A DNA stretch of 64,000 nucleotides, taken from assembly GCA_963656825.1 (NCBI GenBank), contig CAVKJG010000002.1, positions 9,235-73,234 of the forward strand, given 5' to 3'. Origin of the DNA: CAG-841 sp963656825 (GTDB taxonomy: Bacteria > Bacillota > Clostridia > Oscillospirales > CAG-272). The notes beneath the pieces were generated by a model. That model worked only from the letters and a program-made list of their open reading frames with translations, was not told where the DNA came from and did no database searches. A program made the position numbers and the translations under genes. Positions 34,560-42,935 of this stretch are shown here, piece by piece (position 1 is the stretch's first letter; every line of letters starts with the position of its first letter).

Positions 34560-34967
34560 TCAGAGCGCTTCGCTGCCCGTTTCCGCTTCGGGCTCGTCGT
34601 CGAAGATGTTATTGAAATCCTCCTCAGAGCCGAGGTTTTCCTCGTCTTCGTCTCCGCCGCCCGCAAAACACGAATTTTTGAAAGCGTCGGAAACCTTTTT
34701 CGCGCACTTTGAAACTCCCGCGGAAACCTTGGAAATTCCGACCGCAACGTTCTGACGTATCGTTTCGACGTCGTCTTTTGTGGGGAATCCGGCAAGGCTC
34801 AGCTTGTAATCAAAATGCTTTGCTCCGTCCTCGTCAACCGTGCTTTTCGTCCTGACATTGAGCAGAAGCGAACGGATCTCATACTCGCCCGTTTCCTCGT
34901 CTTTCTTTGCGGTATAGGGTGTAAGAAGCGCGGCTGCCGCAAGAAACGTTCCAAAACTTTTTTTCAT
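34560..34967 (-). CDS. Hypothetical protein with acidic tail
   Basis: 135 residues. The first 20 (MKKSFGTFLAAAALLTPYTA) resemble a weak signal or amphipathic helix. The middle carries DYKLSLAGFPTKDDVETIRQ and an Ala/Val helix with two Cys, and the C-terminus is strongly acidic (EEDFNNIFDDEPEAE). No family recognised. GGAGG precedes the ATG. It stands alone between infC and a CPBP protease gene. Confidence 0.65.
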   Translation of the reverse strand: MKKSFGTFLAAAALLTPYTAKKDEETGEYEIRSLLLNVRTKSTVDEDGAKHFDYKLSLAGFPTKDDVETIRQNVAVGISKVSAGVSKCAKKVSDAFKNSCFAGGGDEDEENLGSEEDFNNIFDDEPEAETGSEAL

Positions 34968-35001
34968 AAAAAGTATCCTCCTTGAAATTTTATTTTATAA
35001 T

Positions 35002-36105
35002 TTAATACCTCACAATTGAAGTTATAAATGTCATCGCCATTATCGCGTAAAGAATTATAATTCCCGCGTTTGCATACGCCGCGGTCCTTACGTTTTCCGC
35101 AGATATGTCATATCTGCAATCCGCAAGGGAAATGTTCTTTACGCCTTTTGCAAAGAACACTATGCCCGTCACCGCTGCGCCGAGCACCGCGATCGATATG
35201 ATTCCGAGCAAAAGCATCGGAACGATATATTTTCCCATCTCCGAAACAAGCCTCATGGCTTCCTCGTCCGAAAGCTGTCCGCCTATCGACTCAAGCAGTG
35301 AGCCGAGACCTTCGGTATCCACCTTGCCTGCAAGATAGCCCGTAAGTATTCCGCACACGCCGTTTATTATCATATGGAAGGATATCGTATACCATACGTT
35401 TTTTGTTTTGCAATAGATATATCCGAAAACCAGTCCTATGCCGAACGCATAGAAAAACTGCGAAAAGTTTCCGTGAACAAGTCCGAACGCGAGAGCCGAC
35501 GCCGCTATCGCCGTTTTTTCGCCGTACGGCTGCAGCCTGTCGATAAGCAGCTTTCTGAAAAGCAATTCTTCAAATATCGGCGCGATTATCACCATCGCTA
35601 TCGTCGAAATTATCCACGAAGCGCCGTCAAGCGCGCTTTCAACCGGATTTGTTATCCGGTGTCCGACGACAAAGCCGAGAACACCCGTGACGATATTCCC
35701 TATCCAGTTTCCCACATACATTGCGGCAAACGTAATACACAGATATTTCATCCAACTGCCGCCCGTCAGCTTTGTTTTCCGTTCAGGCTGCTCCGGTTCT
35801 TCGGACGGTCGCGAAAATAGCAGCATTATCGCCGCTACCGGCACGCCGACAAAATAAAACGCAACGGAGCTCAGCACCGTGTCATACCAGTTTGCCTGTT
35901 CAAGCTCCGGAATATAATAGTGTACGGCTTGCACCGCGATAAGCGCAAAGATGTTCACGACTATCATCATAACCGCAATCGAAGAAAACAGCCATGTCAT
36001 TTTGCCGTAAAGACTGCCGAAGCTCAGCGGCGGCTTTACGATTATCGGCTCGCGGCTCTGCTCCGCCGTTTCATCCGTTTCCGTAAATCTGTTGTCGTTA
36101 TCCAT
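35002..36105 (-). CDS. CPBP-family intramembrane metalloprotease
   Basis: 367 residues from the ATG at 36105 (CGGAGG upstream; the 54-bp upstream extension has no such site). An N-terminal soluble stretch is followed by about eight membrane helices. The CAAX/CPBP (Abi) motifs are visible: EELLFRKLLIDRL (motif 1, Glu-Glu..Arg), FGLVHGNFSQF (motif 2 His) and ISFHMIINGVCG (motif 3 His). Members process prenylated or membrane proteins and some give bacteriocin self-immunity; the role here is unknown. Confidence 0.88.
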   Translation of the reverse strand: MDNDNRFTETDETAEQSREPIIVKPPLSFGSLYGKMTWLFSSIAVMMIVVNIFALIAVQAVHYYIPELEQANWYDTVLSSVAFYFVGVPVAAIMLLFSRPSEEPEQPERKTKLTGGSWMKYLCITFAAMYVGNWIGNIVTGVLGFVVGHRITNPVESALDGASWIISTIAMVIIAPIFEELLFRKLLIDRLQPYGEKTAIAASALAFGLVHGNFSQFFYAFGIGLVFGYIYCKTKNVWYTISFHMIINGVCGILTGYLAGKVDTEGLGSLLESIGGQLSDEEAMRLVSEMGKYIVPMLLLGIISIAVLGAAVTGIVFFAKGVKNISLADCRYDISAENVRTAAYANAGIIILYAIMAMTFITSIVRY

Positions 36106-36207
36106 TGAAATTCCTCCGAAGAAATCTTTACATATATATAATATCACACTCCAACGCAAAAATAAATAGATAAAATGAAATTAAATTATTAAATTTTTTT
36201 CCTACTA

Positions 36208-36236
36208 TTGAAATGACCGCCGATATGTGATAACAT
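36208..36236 (+). promoter_or_regulatory. Promoter of nrdG
   Basis: TTGAAA (36208-36213), 17-bp spacer, TAACAT (36231-36236). Confidence 0.65.
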
Positions 36237-36272
36237 AATTGACTGTAAACACGCGAAGGGAGGGCATCTCTT

Positions 36273-36965
36273 ATGAAAATATCGGGACTTCAGAAGCTGA
36301 CTCTTCTCGATTTCCCCGGGAAAACAGCCTGCACGGTTTTTCTCGGCGGATGTAATTTCCGCTGTCCGTTCTGTCACAACGCTTCGATTGTTCTCGGCAC
36401 GGACGGAGGAGAGAAAATATCCGAAGAAGAATTTCTCGCGTTTCTCGAAAGCCGCGCCGGACGTCTGGACGGCGTCGCCGTAACGGGCGGAGAGCCGCTT
36501 ATATCGGACGATGCCGAAGCTCTCATAAAGAAAATAAAAGCGCTCGGCTTTGCCGTAAAGCTCGATACAAACGGCGCGTTTCCGGAAAGGCTGTCGCGCC
36601 TTATGAAAAACGGTCTTGTCGATTATGTCGCCATGGATATAAAAAACAGTCCTCACAGGTATGCGGAAACCGTCGGGCTTTCGTCTGCTCCGCTCGGAAA
36701 AATACAGGAAAGCATACATCTTCTTATGCACGGAAATATCGGGTATGAATTCCGCACAACGCTTGTAAAAGGCTTTCATACGCAAGCGGATATTGAAACC
36801 ATAGGCAAGTGGATAGCGGGCGCAAAAAATTGGTATCTTCAGGCGTTCAGGGATTCGGGCGAGCTTATCGGAGAAGGACTCGAAGGCTTTCAGAGAGAGG
36901 AATATCTGCGCCTTCTCGACACCGCACGACGTTTTGTGCCAAATGCACAACTTCGGGGACTGTAA
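36273..36965 (+). CDS. nrdG: Anaerobic ribonucleotide reductase activase
   Basis: Radical SAM enzyme that places the glycyl radical on NrdD. 230 residues with the cluster motif CNFRCPFCHN at about 29-38, AVTGGEPL (SAM binding), KLDTNGAFP and the DYVAMDIKNS strand. It has GGGAGGG before the ATG and is read from its own promoter. nrdD begins 180 bp downstream behind two NrdR boxes, so the pair may be regulated separately. Confidence 0.93.
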   Translation: MKISGLQKLTLLDFPGKTACTVFLGGCNFRCPFCHNASIVLGTDGGEKISEEEFLAFLESRAGRLDGVAVTGGEPLISDDAEALIKKIKALGFAVKLDTNGAFPERLSRLMKNGLVDYVAMDIKNSPHRYAETVGLSSAPLGKIQESIHLLMHGNIGYEFRTTLVKGFHTQADIETIGKWIAGAKNWYLQAFRDSGELIGEGLEGFQREEYLRLLDTARRFVPNAQLRGL

Positions 36966-36979
36966 TCTATATATTGTTC
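36964..36979. promoter_or_regulatory. NrdR box 1
   Basis: AATCTATATATTGTTC fits the core of the NrdR consensus ACACwAtATaTwGtgt. Its centre lies 42 bp (four helical turns) from box 2. Confidence 0.75.
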
Positions 36980-37005
36980 CGATTTTTCAATAAACCGATG
37001 TAAAA

Positions 37006-37021
37006 ACACAACATATTGTGT
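37006..37021. promoter_or_regulatory. NrdR box 2
   Basis: ACACAACATATTGTGT matches the NrdR consensus at 15 of 16 positions, just before the nrdD -35 box. NrdR represses ribonucleotide reductase genes when ATP/dATP-loaded. The nrdR gene is not in this window. Confidence 0.9.
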
Positions 37022-37029
37022 ATTCCCCC

Positions 37030-37058
37030 TTGACAATGCGTTTTCAACGTGGTAAGAT
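37030..37058 (+). promoter_or_regulatory. Promoter of nrdD
   Basis: TTGACA (37030-37035), 17-bp spacer, TAAGAT (37053-37058), about 9 bp after NrdR box 2. Confidence 0.75.
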
Positions 37059-37144
37059 TATATCACTGCGATAAACCATTTACGGCTTCGCCTCCCGCAG
37101 ACAGCGCCGGAGGCTTCCGTTTGTCAACAGGAGGTTTTTTTATT

Positions 37145-39511
37145 ATGTATCAGGTCGTTAAAAGAGACGGGCAGATAGCGGATTTCGACATATCCAAAAT
37201 ATCTGTCGCAATAACAAAGGCTTTTGAAGCCATCGGCAAACAGTATCACCCCTCGGTGATAGATTTTCTTGCGCTCAAGGTAACCTCAAACTTCGAGCAT
37301 AAGGTAAAGGACGGGCTCATCTCCGTCGAAGACATTCAGGACAGCGTTGAGTCCGTGCTTATTCAGGCGGGCTATGACGACGTTGCGAAAACGTACATTC
37401 TTTATCGTAAGCAGAGAGAAAAAATACGCAACATGAAGTCCACAATCCTTGACTACAAGGAGCTTGTGAACAGCTATGTAAAGGCGATAGACTGGCGCGT
37501 AAAGGAAAATTCCACCGTAACGTATTCCGTCGGCGGACTTATTCTTTCAAACTCCGGCGCGATCACCGCAAACTACTGGCTTTCCGAAATATATGACGAG
37601 GAGGTCGCAAACGCGCACAGAAGCGGCGATCTTCACCTGCACGATCTTTCGATGCTTACGGGCTACTGCGCCGGCTGGTCACTCAAGCAGCTTATTCAGG
37701 AGGGTCTCGGCGGCGTTGCCGGAAAAATAACGTCGTCCCCCGCAAGCCACCTCGCAACGCTCTGCAACCAGATGGTAAACTTCCTCGGCATAATGCAGAA
37801 CGAATGGGCGGGCGCGCAGGCGTTCTCCTCCTTCGATACATATCTTGCGCCGTTCGTAAAGGTTGACAATCTCAGCTTTGACGCTGTCAAAAAGTGCGTA
37901 GAATCCTTCATCTACGGCGTCAACACCCCGTCAAGATGGGGCACTCAGGCTCCGTTCTCGAACATAACTCTCGACTGGACGGTTCCCGCCGATCTTGCCG
38001 AAATGAACTGTATAGTCGGCGGCAAGGAAATGCCCTTCCGCTATAAAGACTGTAAAAAAGAAATGGACATGGTAAACCGCGCCTTCATCGAAATAATGAT
38101 AGAGGGCGACGCCAACGGCAGAGGCTTCCAGTATCCTATTCCCACATATTCCATCACGCGCGATTTCGACTGGTCGGAAACCGAAAACAACAAGCTTCTC
38201 TTTGAAATGACGGCAAAATACGGCACTCCGTATTTTTCAAACTACGTCAACTCCGATATGGAGCCGAGCGACGTGCGTTCGATGTGCTGCCGTCTGCGTC
38301 TTGACCTCCGCGAGCTGCGCAAAAAATCGGGCGGCTTTTTCGGAAGCGGCGAATCGACGGGCTCTATCGGCGTTGTCACCATAAATCTTCCCCGTCTTGC
38401 ATATCTCGCAAAGGACAAGGAGGATTTCTACAAGCGTCTTGATCACATAATGGACGTTGCGGCACGTTCGCTCAGCGTCAAGAGAAGAGTTATAACAAAG
38501 CTTCTCGACGAAGGACTTTATCCTTATACAAAGCGTTATCTCGGAACGTTCGCAAACCACTTCTCTACGATCGGTCTTGTCGGCATGAACGAAGCCGGAC
38601 TCAACGCAAAGTGGCTCAGAAAGGATATAACGCACAAGGAAACTCAGAAATTCGCAAAGGAATGCCTGAACCATATGCGCAACCGCCTTTCCGACTATCA
38701 GGAGCAGTACGGCGATCTCTACAACCTCGAAGCGACGCCCGCGGAATCCACGGCTTACCGTCTTGCAAAGCACGACAAACGCCGTTATCCCGATATCATA
38801 ACCGCCGGAACGGAGGAAGCTCCGTATTATACGAACAGCTCTCATCTTCCCGTCGGCTACACGGAGGATATCTTCACCGCGCTCGACATTCAGGACGAGC
38901 TTCAGACTCTCTACACTTCGGGAACGGTGTTCCACGCCTTCCTCGGCGAAAAGCTTCCGGACTGGAAGTCGGCAGCCTCGCTTGTCCGCAAGATATCCGA
39001 AAATTACAGACTTCCCTATTATACGCTTTCACCCACATATTCCGTCTGCACGGAGCACGGCTATATCGCGGGCGAGGTATACGAATGTCCCGTATGCAAA
39101 AAGAAGACGGAGGTTTACAGCCGTATAACCGGCTACTACCGTCCCGTTCAGAACTTCAACGACGGCAAGGCTCAGGAATTTACGGAACGCAAAGAGTACG
39201 TCATAGAAAAGTCGCACCTTACGCACTCGGGCGTGCTTGAACACAAGGAAACCGGACACACCTGCGATTGTCACTCAAAGGCGGCGGCAAATCTGCTTTT
39301 CACAACAAAAACCTGCCCAAACTGCAAAATAGCAAAGGTGCTTCTTGAAAAAGCGGGCATCGCCTACGAAAACATCTACGCAAACGAAAACGAAGATATG
39401 GCTAAGGCTTACGACATCGTAACCGCGCCCACGCTCGTTGTGCCGGACGGCGATGAAGTAAAGCGTTTCAAAGGCGTATCGGAAATAAGAAAATATATAG
39501 AATCGCTTTAA
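37145..39511 (+). CDS. nrdD: Class III ribonucleotide reductase with fused thioredoxin/glutaredoxin domain
   Basis: Makes dNTPs without oxygen using a glycyl radical. 788 residues from the ATG at 37145 (CAGGAGG upstream). ATP-cone at about 1-90 (MYQVVKRDGQIADFDISKIS), the large catalytic barrel with HLHDLSMLTGYCAGW, RCRLRLDL-type MCCRLRLDLR and a glycyl-radical site in SRITGYYRPVQNF (about 690) near a zinc-like CPVC. After it, residues about 715-788 form a small redox domain with CPNC (TTKTCPNCKIAK) and a TAPTLVV loop. The fused domain and the adjacent reductase gene imply thioredoxin-type electrons rather than formate. Confidence 0.95.
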   Translation: MYQVVKRDGQIADFDISKISVAITKAFEAIGKQYHPSVIDFLALKVTSNFEHKVKDGLISVEDIQDSVESVLIQAGYDDVAKTYILYRKQREKIRNMKSTILDYKELVNSYVKAIDWRVKENSTVTYSVGGLILSNSGAITANYWLSEIYDEEVANAHRSGDLHLHDLSMLTGYCAGWSLKQLIQEGLGGVAGKITSSPASHLATLCNQMVNFLGIMQNEWAGAQAFSSFDTYLAPFVKVDNLSFDAVKKCVESFIYGVNTPSRWGTQAPFSNITLDWTVPADLAEMNCIVGGKEMPFRYKDCKKEMDMVNRAFIEIMIEGDANGRGFQYPIPTYSITRDFDWSETENNKLLFEMTAKYGTPYFSNYVNSDMEPSDVRSMCCRLRLDLRELRKKSGGFFGSGESTGSIGVVTINLPRLAYLAKDKEDFYKRLDHIMDVAARSLSVKRRVITKLLDEGLYPYTKRYLGTFANHFSTIGLVGMNEAGLNAKWLRKDITHKETQKFAKECLNHMRNRLSDYQEQYGDLYNLEATPAESTAYRLAKHDKRRYPDIITAGTEEAPYYTNSSHLPVGYTEDIFTALDIQDELQTLYTSGTVFHAFLGEKLPDWKSAASLVRKISENYRLPYYTLSPTYSVCTEHGYIAGEVYECPVCKKKTEVYSRITGYYRPVQNFNDGKAQEFTERKEYVIEKSHLTHSGVLEHKETGHTCDCHSKAAANLLFTTKTCPNCKIAKVLLEKAGIAYENIYANENEDMAKAYDIVTAPTLVVPDGDEVKRFKGVSEIRKYIESL

Positions 39512-39512
39512 T

Positions 39513-40421
39513 ATGCACGATATAATAATAATCGGCGCGGGGCCGGCGGGACTTACCGCCGCCCTGTACGCTCTGAGAGCGGGAAAAACCGTTCTCGTGC
39601 TTGAAAAATCAAGCTTCGGCGGTCAGATGACGTATTCGCCGAAAATAGAAAACTATCCCGGCTGTATGCAGCTCAGCGGAAACGAGCTTGCCGAACAGCT
39701 CATAGAGCAGGTGCTTTCTCACGGCGCGGACATCGAGCCGGAGGAGGTCACCGGCATAGAAGATCGCGGCGAAACGAAAAAAGTTATCACCACAAGCGGC
39801 AGCTTTGATTGCAGAGCCGTTATAATAGCGTCCGGCGTAAAGCACAGAATGACCGGCGCAGAGGGCGAAGAAAAATTTCTCGGCGAGGGGATATCGTTTT
39901 GCGCCGTGTGCGACGGGGATTTTTATTCCGGAAAAGAGGTTGCCGTAATAGGCGGCGGAAACAGCGCGCTTCAGGAAGCCGTGCTGCTCTCGGAAAAATG
40001 CAAAAAAGTCACGCTTGTTCAGAATCTTCCGTATTTCACGGGAGAAAAAAGACTGCTCGACGTTCTCGGAGAAAGACCGAATGTCGAATATATCACCGGC
40101 TCGACCGCAAAACGCTTCGAGGGCGACGGAAGGCTTTCCGCCGTTGTCATAGCAGACGAAAACGGAAAGGAATCGACTCTTAGCGTTGACGGAGTGTTCG
40201 TCGCTATAGGGCTTATTCCGTCAAACGACGCGTTTTCCTCCGTATGCGAGCTTGACGAGCGCGGATATATGGCGTCGGGGGAGGATTGCCTTACGAAAAC
40301 TCCGGGCGTATTTGTTGCGGGCGATTGCCGCGCGAAAAAAATAAGGCAGATTACAACCGCCTGTGCCGACGGCTCGGTCGCCGCGCTCGCCGCCTGCAGC
40401 TTTATAGATTTATCCGTATAA
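39513..40421 (+). CDS. trxB: Thioredoxin reductase-like flavoprotein
   Basis: 302 residues: FAD-binding GAGPAGLTAALYALRAG at the N-terminus, the redox-active CAVCDGDFY (about 130), NAD(P)H-binding GGGNSALQEAVLLSEKC and the closing GVFVAGDCRAKKIRQITTACADG. It starts 1 bp after nrdD, so it is almost certainly co-transcribed and a likely electron donor for the NrdD-fused redox domain (inference). Ends at a strong bidirectional terminator. Confidence 0.93.
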   Translation: MHDIIIIGAGPAGLTAALYALRAGKTVLVLEKSSFGGQMTYSPKIENYPGCMQLSGNELAEQLIEQVLSHGADIEPEEVTGIEDRGETKKVITTSGSFDCRAVIIASGVKHRMTGAEGEEKFLGEGISFCAVCDGDFYSGKEVAVIGGGNSALQEAVLLSEKCKKVTLVQNLPYFTGEKRLLDVLGERPNVEYITGSTAKRFEGDGRLSAVVIADENGKESTLSVDGVFVAIGLIPSNDAFSSVCELDERGYMASGEDCLTKTPGVFVAGDCRAKKIRQITTACADGSVAALAACSFIDLSV

Positions 40422-40449
40422 ATTCATTAAAAACTCCAAATTCTCCAAA

Positions 40450-40485
40450 GCAAAAGCGGCACGGAAAATTCCGTGCCGCTTTTGC
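40450..40485. terminator. Bidirectional terminator between trxB and the HPr-like gene
   Basis: Perfect 17-bp stem GCAAAAGCGGCACGGAA with loop AA, with T runs on both sides. Confidence 0.9.
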
Positions 40486-40500
40486 TTTTTTGTCATAAAA

Positions 40501-40731
40501 TTATTCTACGATATAATCTTTAAGTTCTTCAAAGAGCTTATCGCAATCGTCGGAATAAGCCGTAAGCGTAATGGGGCTGAGAAGGTCAAGGCTGAATATA
40601 CCCATTATCGACTTTGCGTCAACAACATATCTTCCGCTTGAAAGGTCAACCTCGGAATCGTATTTACGGACTATTTCAACGAAATCTCTTACCGCTTCAA
40701 TTGAAGAAAGACGGATCTTTACTGTTTTCAT
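40501..40731 (-). CDS. HPr-like protein lacking the phosphorylated histidine
   Basis: HPr carries phosphate in the sugar phosphotransferase system. This 76-residue protein keeps the fold and the regulatory-serine region (DAKSIMGIFSLDL, about 37-49) but where HPr has LHARPAT it reads SSIEAVR, so the catalytic His is absent. Like Crh of Bacillus it could only work as a Ser-phosphorylated regulator, or have another role. Read from its own consensus promoter. Confidence 0.85.
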   Translation of the reverse strand: MKTVKIRLSSIEAVRDFVEIVRKYDSEVDLSSGRYVVDAKSIMGIFSLDLLSPITLTAYSDDCDKLFEELKDYIVE

Positions 40732-40774
40732 TTGTAATCTCCTTTCGATATCTTTTTAATCGTTTTATACTTAT

Positions 40775-40803
40775 ATAATATCAAAAAGGTCTTTACTTGT
40801 CAA
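40775..40803 (-). promoter_or_regulatory. Promoter of the HPr-like gene
   Basis: Minus strand TTGACA (40803-40798), 17-bp spacer, TATTAT (40780-40775). Confidence 0.8.
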
Positions 40804-40821
40804 TATTTTAGATAATAAAAT

Positions 40822-41343
40822 TCAATTAACCGCAAAAAGAGCAAAGGAAAAGCACAGCAGATATCCCTGCCACGCCGAAAACAGCAAAAGACACATGGAC
40901 GCAAGCCTTCCCACGCGCCGCACGAGCGGATAAAGCACCGACAAAAGCACAAGGCATACGGCGCACGTCAGCGCGGAGGCAAAAAACGCCGTCGCTTTAT
41001 ATGTAAGCGGTATCCATATATAAGTCAGCGCATAGACGCACGCATAAAGCGTATATGCCGTCCGCATCGGCTTTCCGCACAGGCGGAGGGGCGAAAAAAA
41101 CGCGACCGAAAGCGATATCGCAAGCAGGCACAGCGCCAGAGCGAAAAATATAACAAGAAAAACGGTATGCAGCGCCCACGCGGGCGTACATATCTCCTCC
41201 CAAGTCTCGCCGTCAACTCCGCCGGCGGCAAAAAGCACTCCCGCTGCGACCGAAATCGCCATAGCGATCAGCGTCGCCGTCATATTTACGCAGGCAAGCT
41301 CTTTTTTTATGTTGCGGCTTATCTCTTTTGAGGCAGTTTTCAT
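40822..41343 (-). CDS. TspO/MBR-like five-helix membrane protein
   Basis: 173 residues from the ATG at 41343 (CGGAGGAAC upstream). Five hydrophobic helices of the right spacing for TspO: loop WEEICTPAWALHTVF, then TYIWIPLTYKATAFF, and RRVGRLASMCLLLFSAWQGYLLCFSFALFAVN-type last helix (core SAWQGYLL), matching the order of the translocator-protein family. It has fewer tryptophans than most. TspO proteins bind porphyrins; role here unknown. The assignment is by pattern only. Confidence 0.55.
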   Translation of the reverse strand: MKTASKEISRNIKKELACVNMTATLIAMAISVAAGVLFAAGGVDGETWEEICTPAWALHTVFLVIFFALALCLLAISLSVAFFSPLRLCGKPMRTAYTLYACVYALTYIWIPLTYKATAFFASALTCAVCLVLLSVLYPLVRRVGRLASMCLLLFSAWQGYLLCFSFALFAVN

Positions 41344-41485
41344 AGCGTTCCTCCGAAAAACAATATTGAAAACAAAACACGACGGCAGATATTGGCTTTG
41401 ATTTTTCTTCCACAACATTCTATTCTTTTTTCAAACAAAATATGCCTCCGCAAAAAAAGCGAAGGCATATAAGGCTCGGAAAGTT

Positions 41486-41710
41486 TTATCTTCTCTCCTC
41501 GCGGACGATATCCGTTTCCTCTTTCGGGCGGAAAAGAAGCGAGATGCACCATATTCCCGAAAGCGCCACGAGCGTGTAGATAACGCGCGATACGGAAGCG
41601 TCCTGACCGCCGAATATCCATGCAACTATGTCAAACCTGAAAAGACCTATGCTCCCCCAGTTGAGCGCGCCGATGATTGAGATTATAAGCGCGATTCTGT
41701 CGATTATCAT
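41486..41710 (-). CDS. DUF378 small membrane protein
   Basis: 74 residues with two membrane helices: IALIISIIGALNWGSIGLF then VIYTLVALSGIWCISLLF. The ALNWGxxGLF phrase is the mark of DUF378 (YuzA-like). Function unknown. Confidence 0.88.
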   Translation of the reverse strand: MIIDRIALIISIIGALNWGSIGLFRFDIVAWIFGGQDASVSRVIYTLVALSGIWCISLLFRPKEETDIVREERR

Positions 41711-41795
41711 AAAATATCAACTCCTTGTTTTTTATCTGACATTCCATATTCTCTCCGTTTTTCGCCGCGATTATACATTATTTTTCATTTTGTTG

Positions 41796-41824
41796 TTGCA
41801 ATTGTCGTCGCATAAGGTTAAAAT
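41796..41824 (+). promoter_or_regulatory. Promoter of trmB
   Basis: TTGCAA (41796-41801), 17-bp spacer, TAAAAT (41819-41824). Confidence 0.65.
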
Positions 41825-41855
41825 ATAAAGGTAATTTTGTTTTTAAGGATTTTTT

Positions 41856-42521
41856 ATGAGAGCAAGAAAGCTAAAGCATCGCGACGAGCGTCTGCTCGCC
41901 TGCGACAATATAATAACAGACGAATTTTCCTCCGAGCCTCCTAAGCTTATCGCGGCGGAGCTTTTTCCGGACTTTTCGCATTTCCGGCTTGAAATAGGCT
42001 GCGGAAAGGGAGGCTTTGTCCGCGGAGAAGCGAAAAATCACCCCGACACCGCGTATATCGCCGTAGAGCTGATAACCGACGTCATCGTTCAGGCGGCGGA
42101 AAGAACGCCGAAAGACGAATTCAAAAACGTCGTTTTTCTCAACACCAACGCGTCAAGACTCGATAAAATCTTCCCTGCGGGCAGCTTTGAAAGAATTCAC
42201 ATAAACTTCTGCGATCCATGGCCGAAAAAGCGCAACGCCAAGCGGCGCCTGACCTGCCGGACGTTTCTTTCGCTTTTCAGACCTTTGCTTTCCGATGGCG
42301 GCTGCATAGCCTTCAAGACCGACAACGCCGACCTTTTTGAATATTCCCTGCCGGAATTTGAAGCGGCGGGCTACCGCACGGAAAAGGTCACGCGCGATCT
42401 GCACGCAAGCAGGTATTACGGCTGCGATACCGAAACCGAATACGAAAAAGCCTTTTCGGAAAAAGGCACTCCGATATGCCGACTTGAAGCGTATCCGGCA
42501 AAACAAAGCGATATCCGATGA
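41856..42521 (+). CDS. trmB: tRNA (guanine-46-N7)-methyltransferase
   Basis: 221 residues of the SAM-dependent TrmB family: LEIGCGKGGFVRGEA (SAM loop, about 48-62), AVELITDVIVQAAER, and INFCDPWPKKRNAKRRL (catalytic Asp and basic patch), with a C-terminal TETEYEKAFSEKGTPICRLE end. Single gene followed by rpmB. Confidence 0.96.
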   Translation: MRARKLKHRDERLLACDNIITDEFSSEPPKLIAAELFPDFSHFRLEIGCGKGGFVRGEAKNHPDTAYIAVELITDVIVQAAERTPKDEFKNVVFLNTNASRLDKIFPAGSFERIHINFCDPWPKKRNAKRRLTCRTFLSLFRPLLSDGGCIAFKTDNADLFEYSLPEFEAAGYRTEKVTRDLHASRYYGCDTETEYEKAFSEKGTPICRLEAYPAKQSDIR

Positions 42522-42561
42522 AAATTTGAGAAAACTTTTTTCAAAAAAAGAAAATTTACTA

Positions 42562-42590
42562 TTGATTTTTCAAAAAACCCGTGATATAAT
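42562..42590 (+). promoter_or_regulatory. Promoter of rpmB
   Basis: TTGATT (42562-42567), 17-bp spacer, TATAAT (42585-42590). Confidence 0.75.
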
Positions 42591-42677
42591 AAACATCGCT
42601 GTATCTCTGTTAAACCGTAAGATGCGCTTTGCGCCTCTTACTTTACAGATATAAAAACTATAACAGGAGGTGTAAAT

Positions 42678-42863
42678 ATGGCAAAATGTGTATGTTGCGG
42701 TAAGGCGCTCGTTTTCGGAAACAACGTTTCCCACTCCAACCGCAAGACAAGCAGAACTTGGAAGCCCAATCTCAGAAAGGTAAGCGCGAATATCAACGGC
42801 ACTCACAAGACAGTTACCGTTTGCTCCCGTTGCCTTCGCTCCGGCAAGGTAGAAAGAGCGTAA
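42678..42863 (+). CDS. rpmB: 50S ribosomal protein L28
   Basis: 61 residues with a zinc-binding pair CVCCG at the N-terminus and CSRCLRSGKV near the end, and the central GNNVSHSNRKTSRTWKPNL. AGGAGGTG precedes the ATG. Promoter and terminator flank it. Confidence 0.97.
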   Translation: MAKCVCCGKALVFGNNVSHSNRKTSRTWKPNLRKVSANINGTHKTVTVCSRCLRSGKVERA

Positions 42864-42888
42864 CACCTCGGATAAAAGCTTTACAGGA

Positions 42889-42908
42889 CCCCTTCCGCAA
42901 GGAAGGGG
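42889..42908 (+). terminator. Terminator after rpmB
   Basis: Perfect stem CCCCTTCC-GCAA-GGAAGGGG followed by ATTTTG. Confidence 0.8.
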
Positions 42909-42935
42909 ATTTTGCGTAAAAAGGGAGGTTTACCC

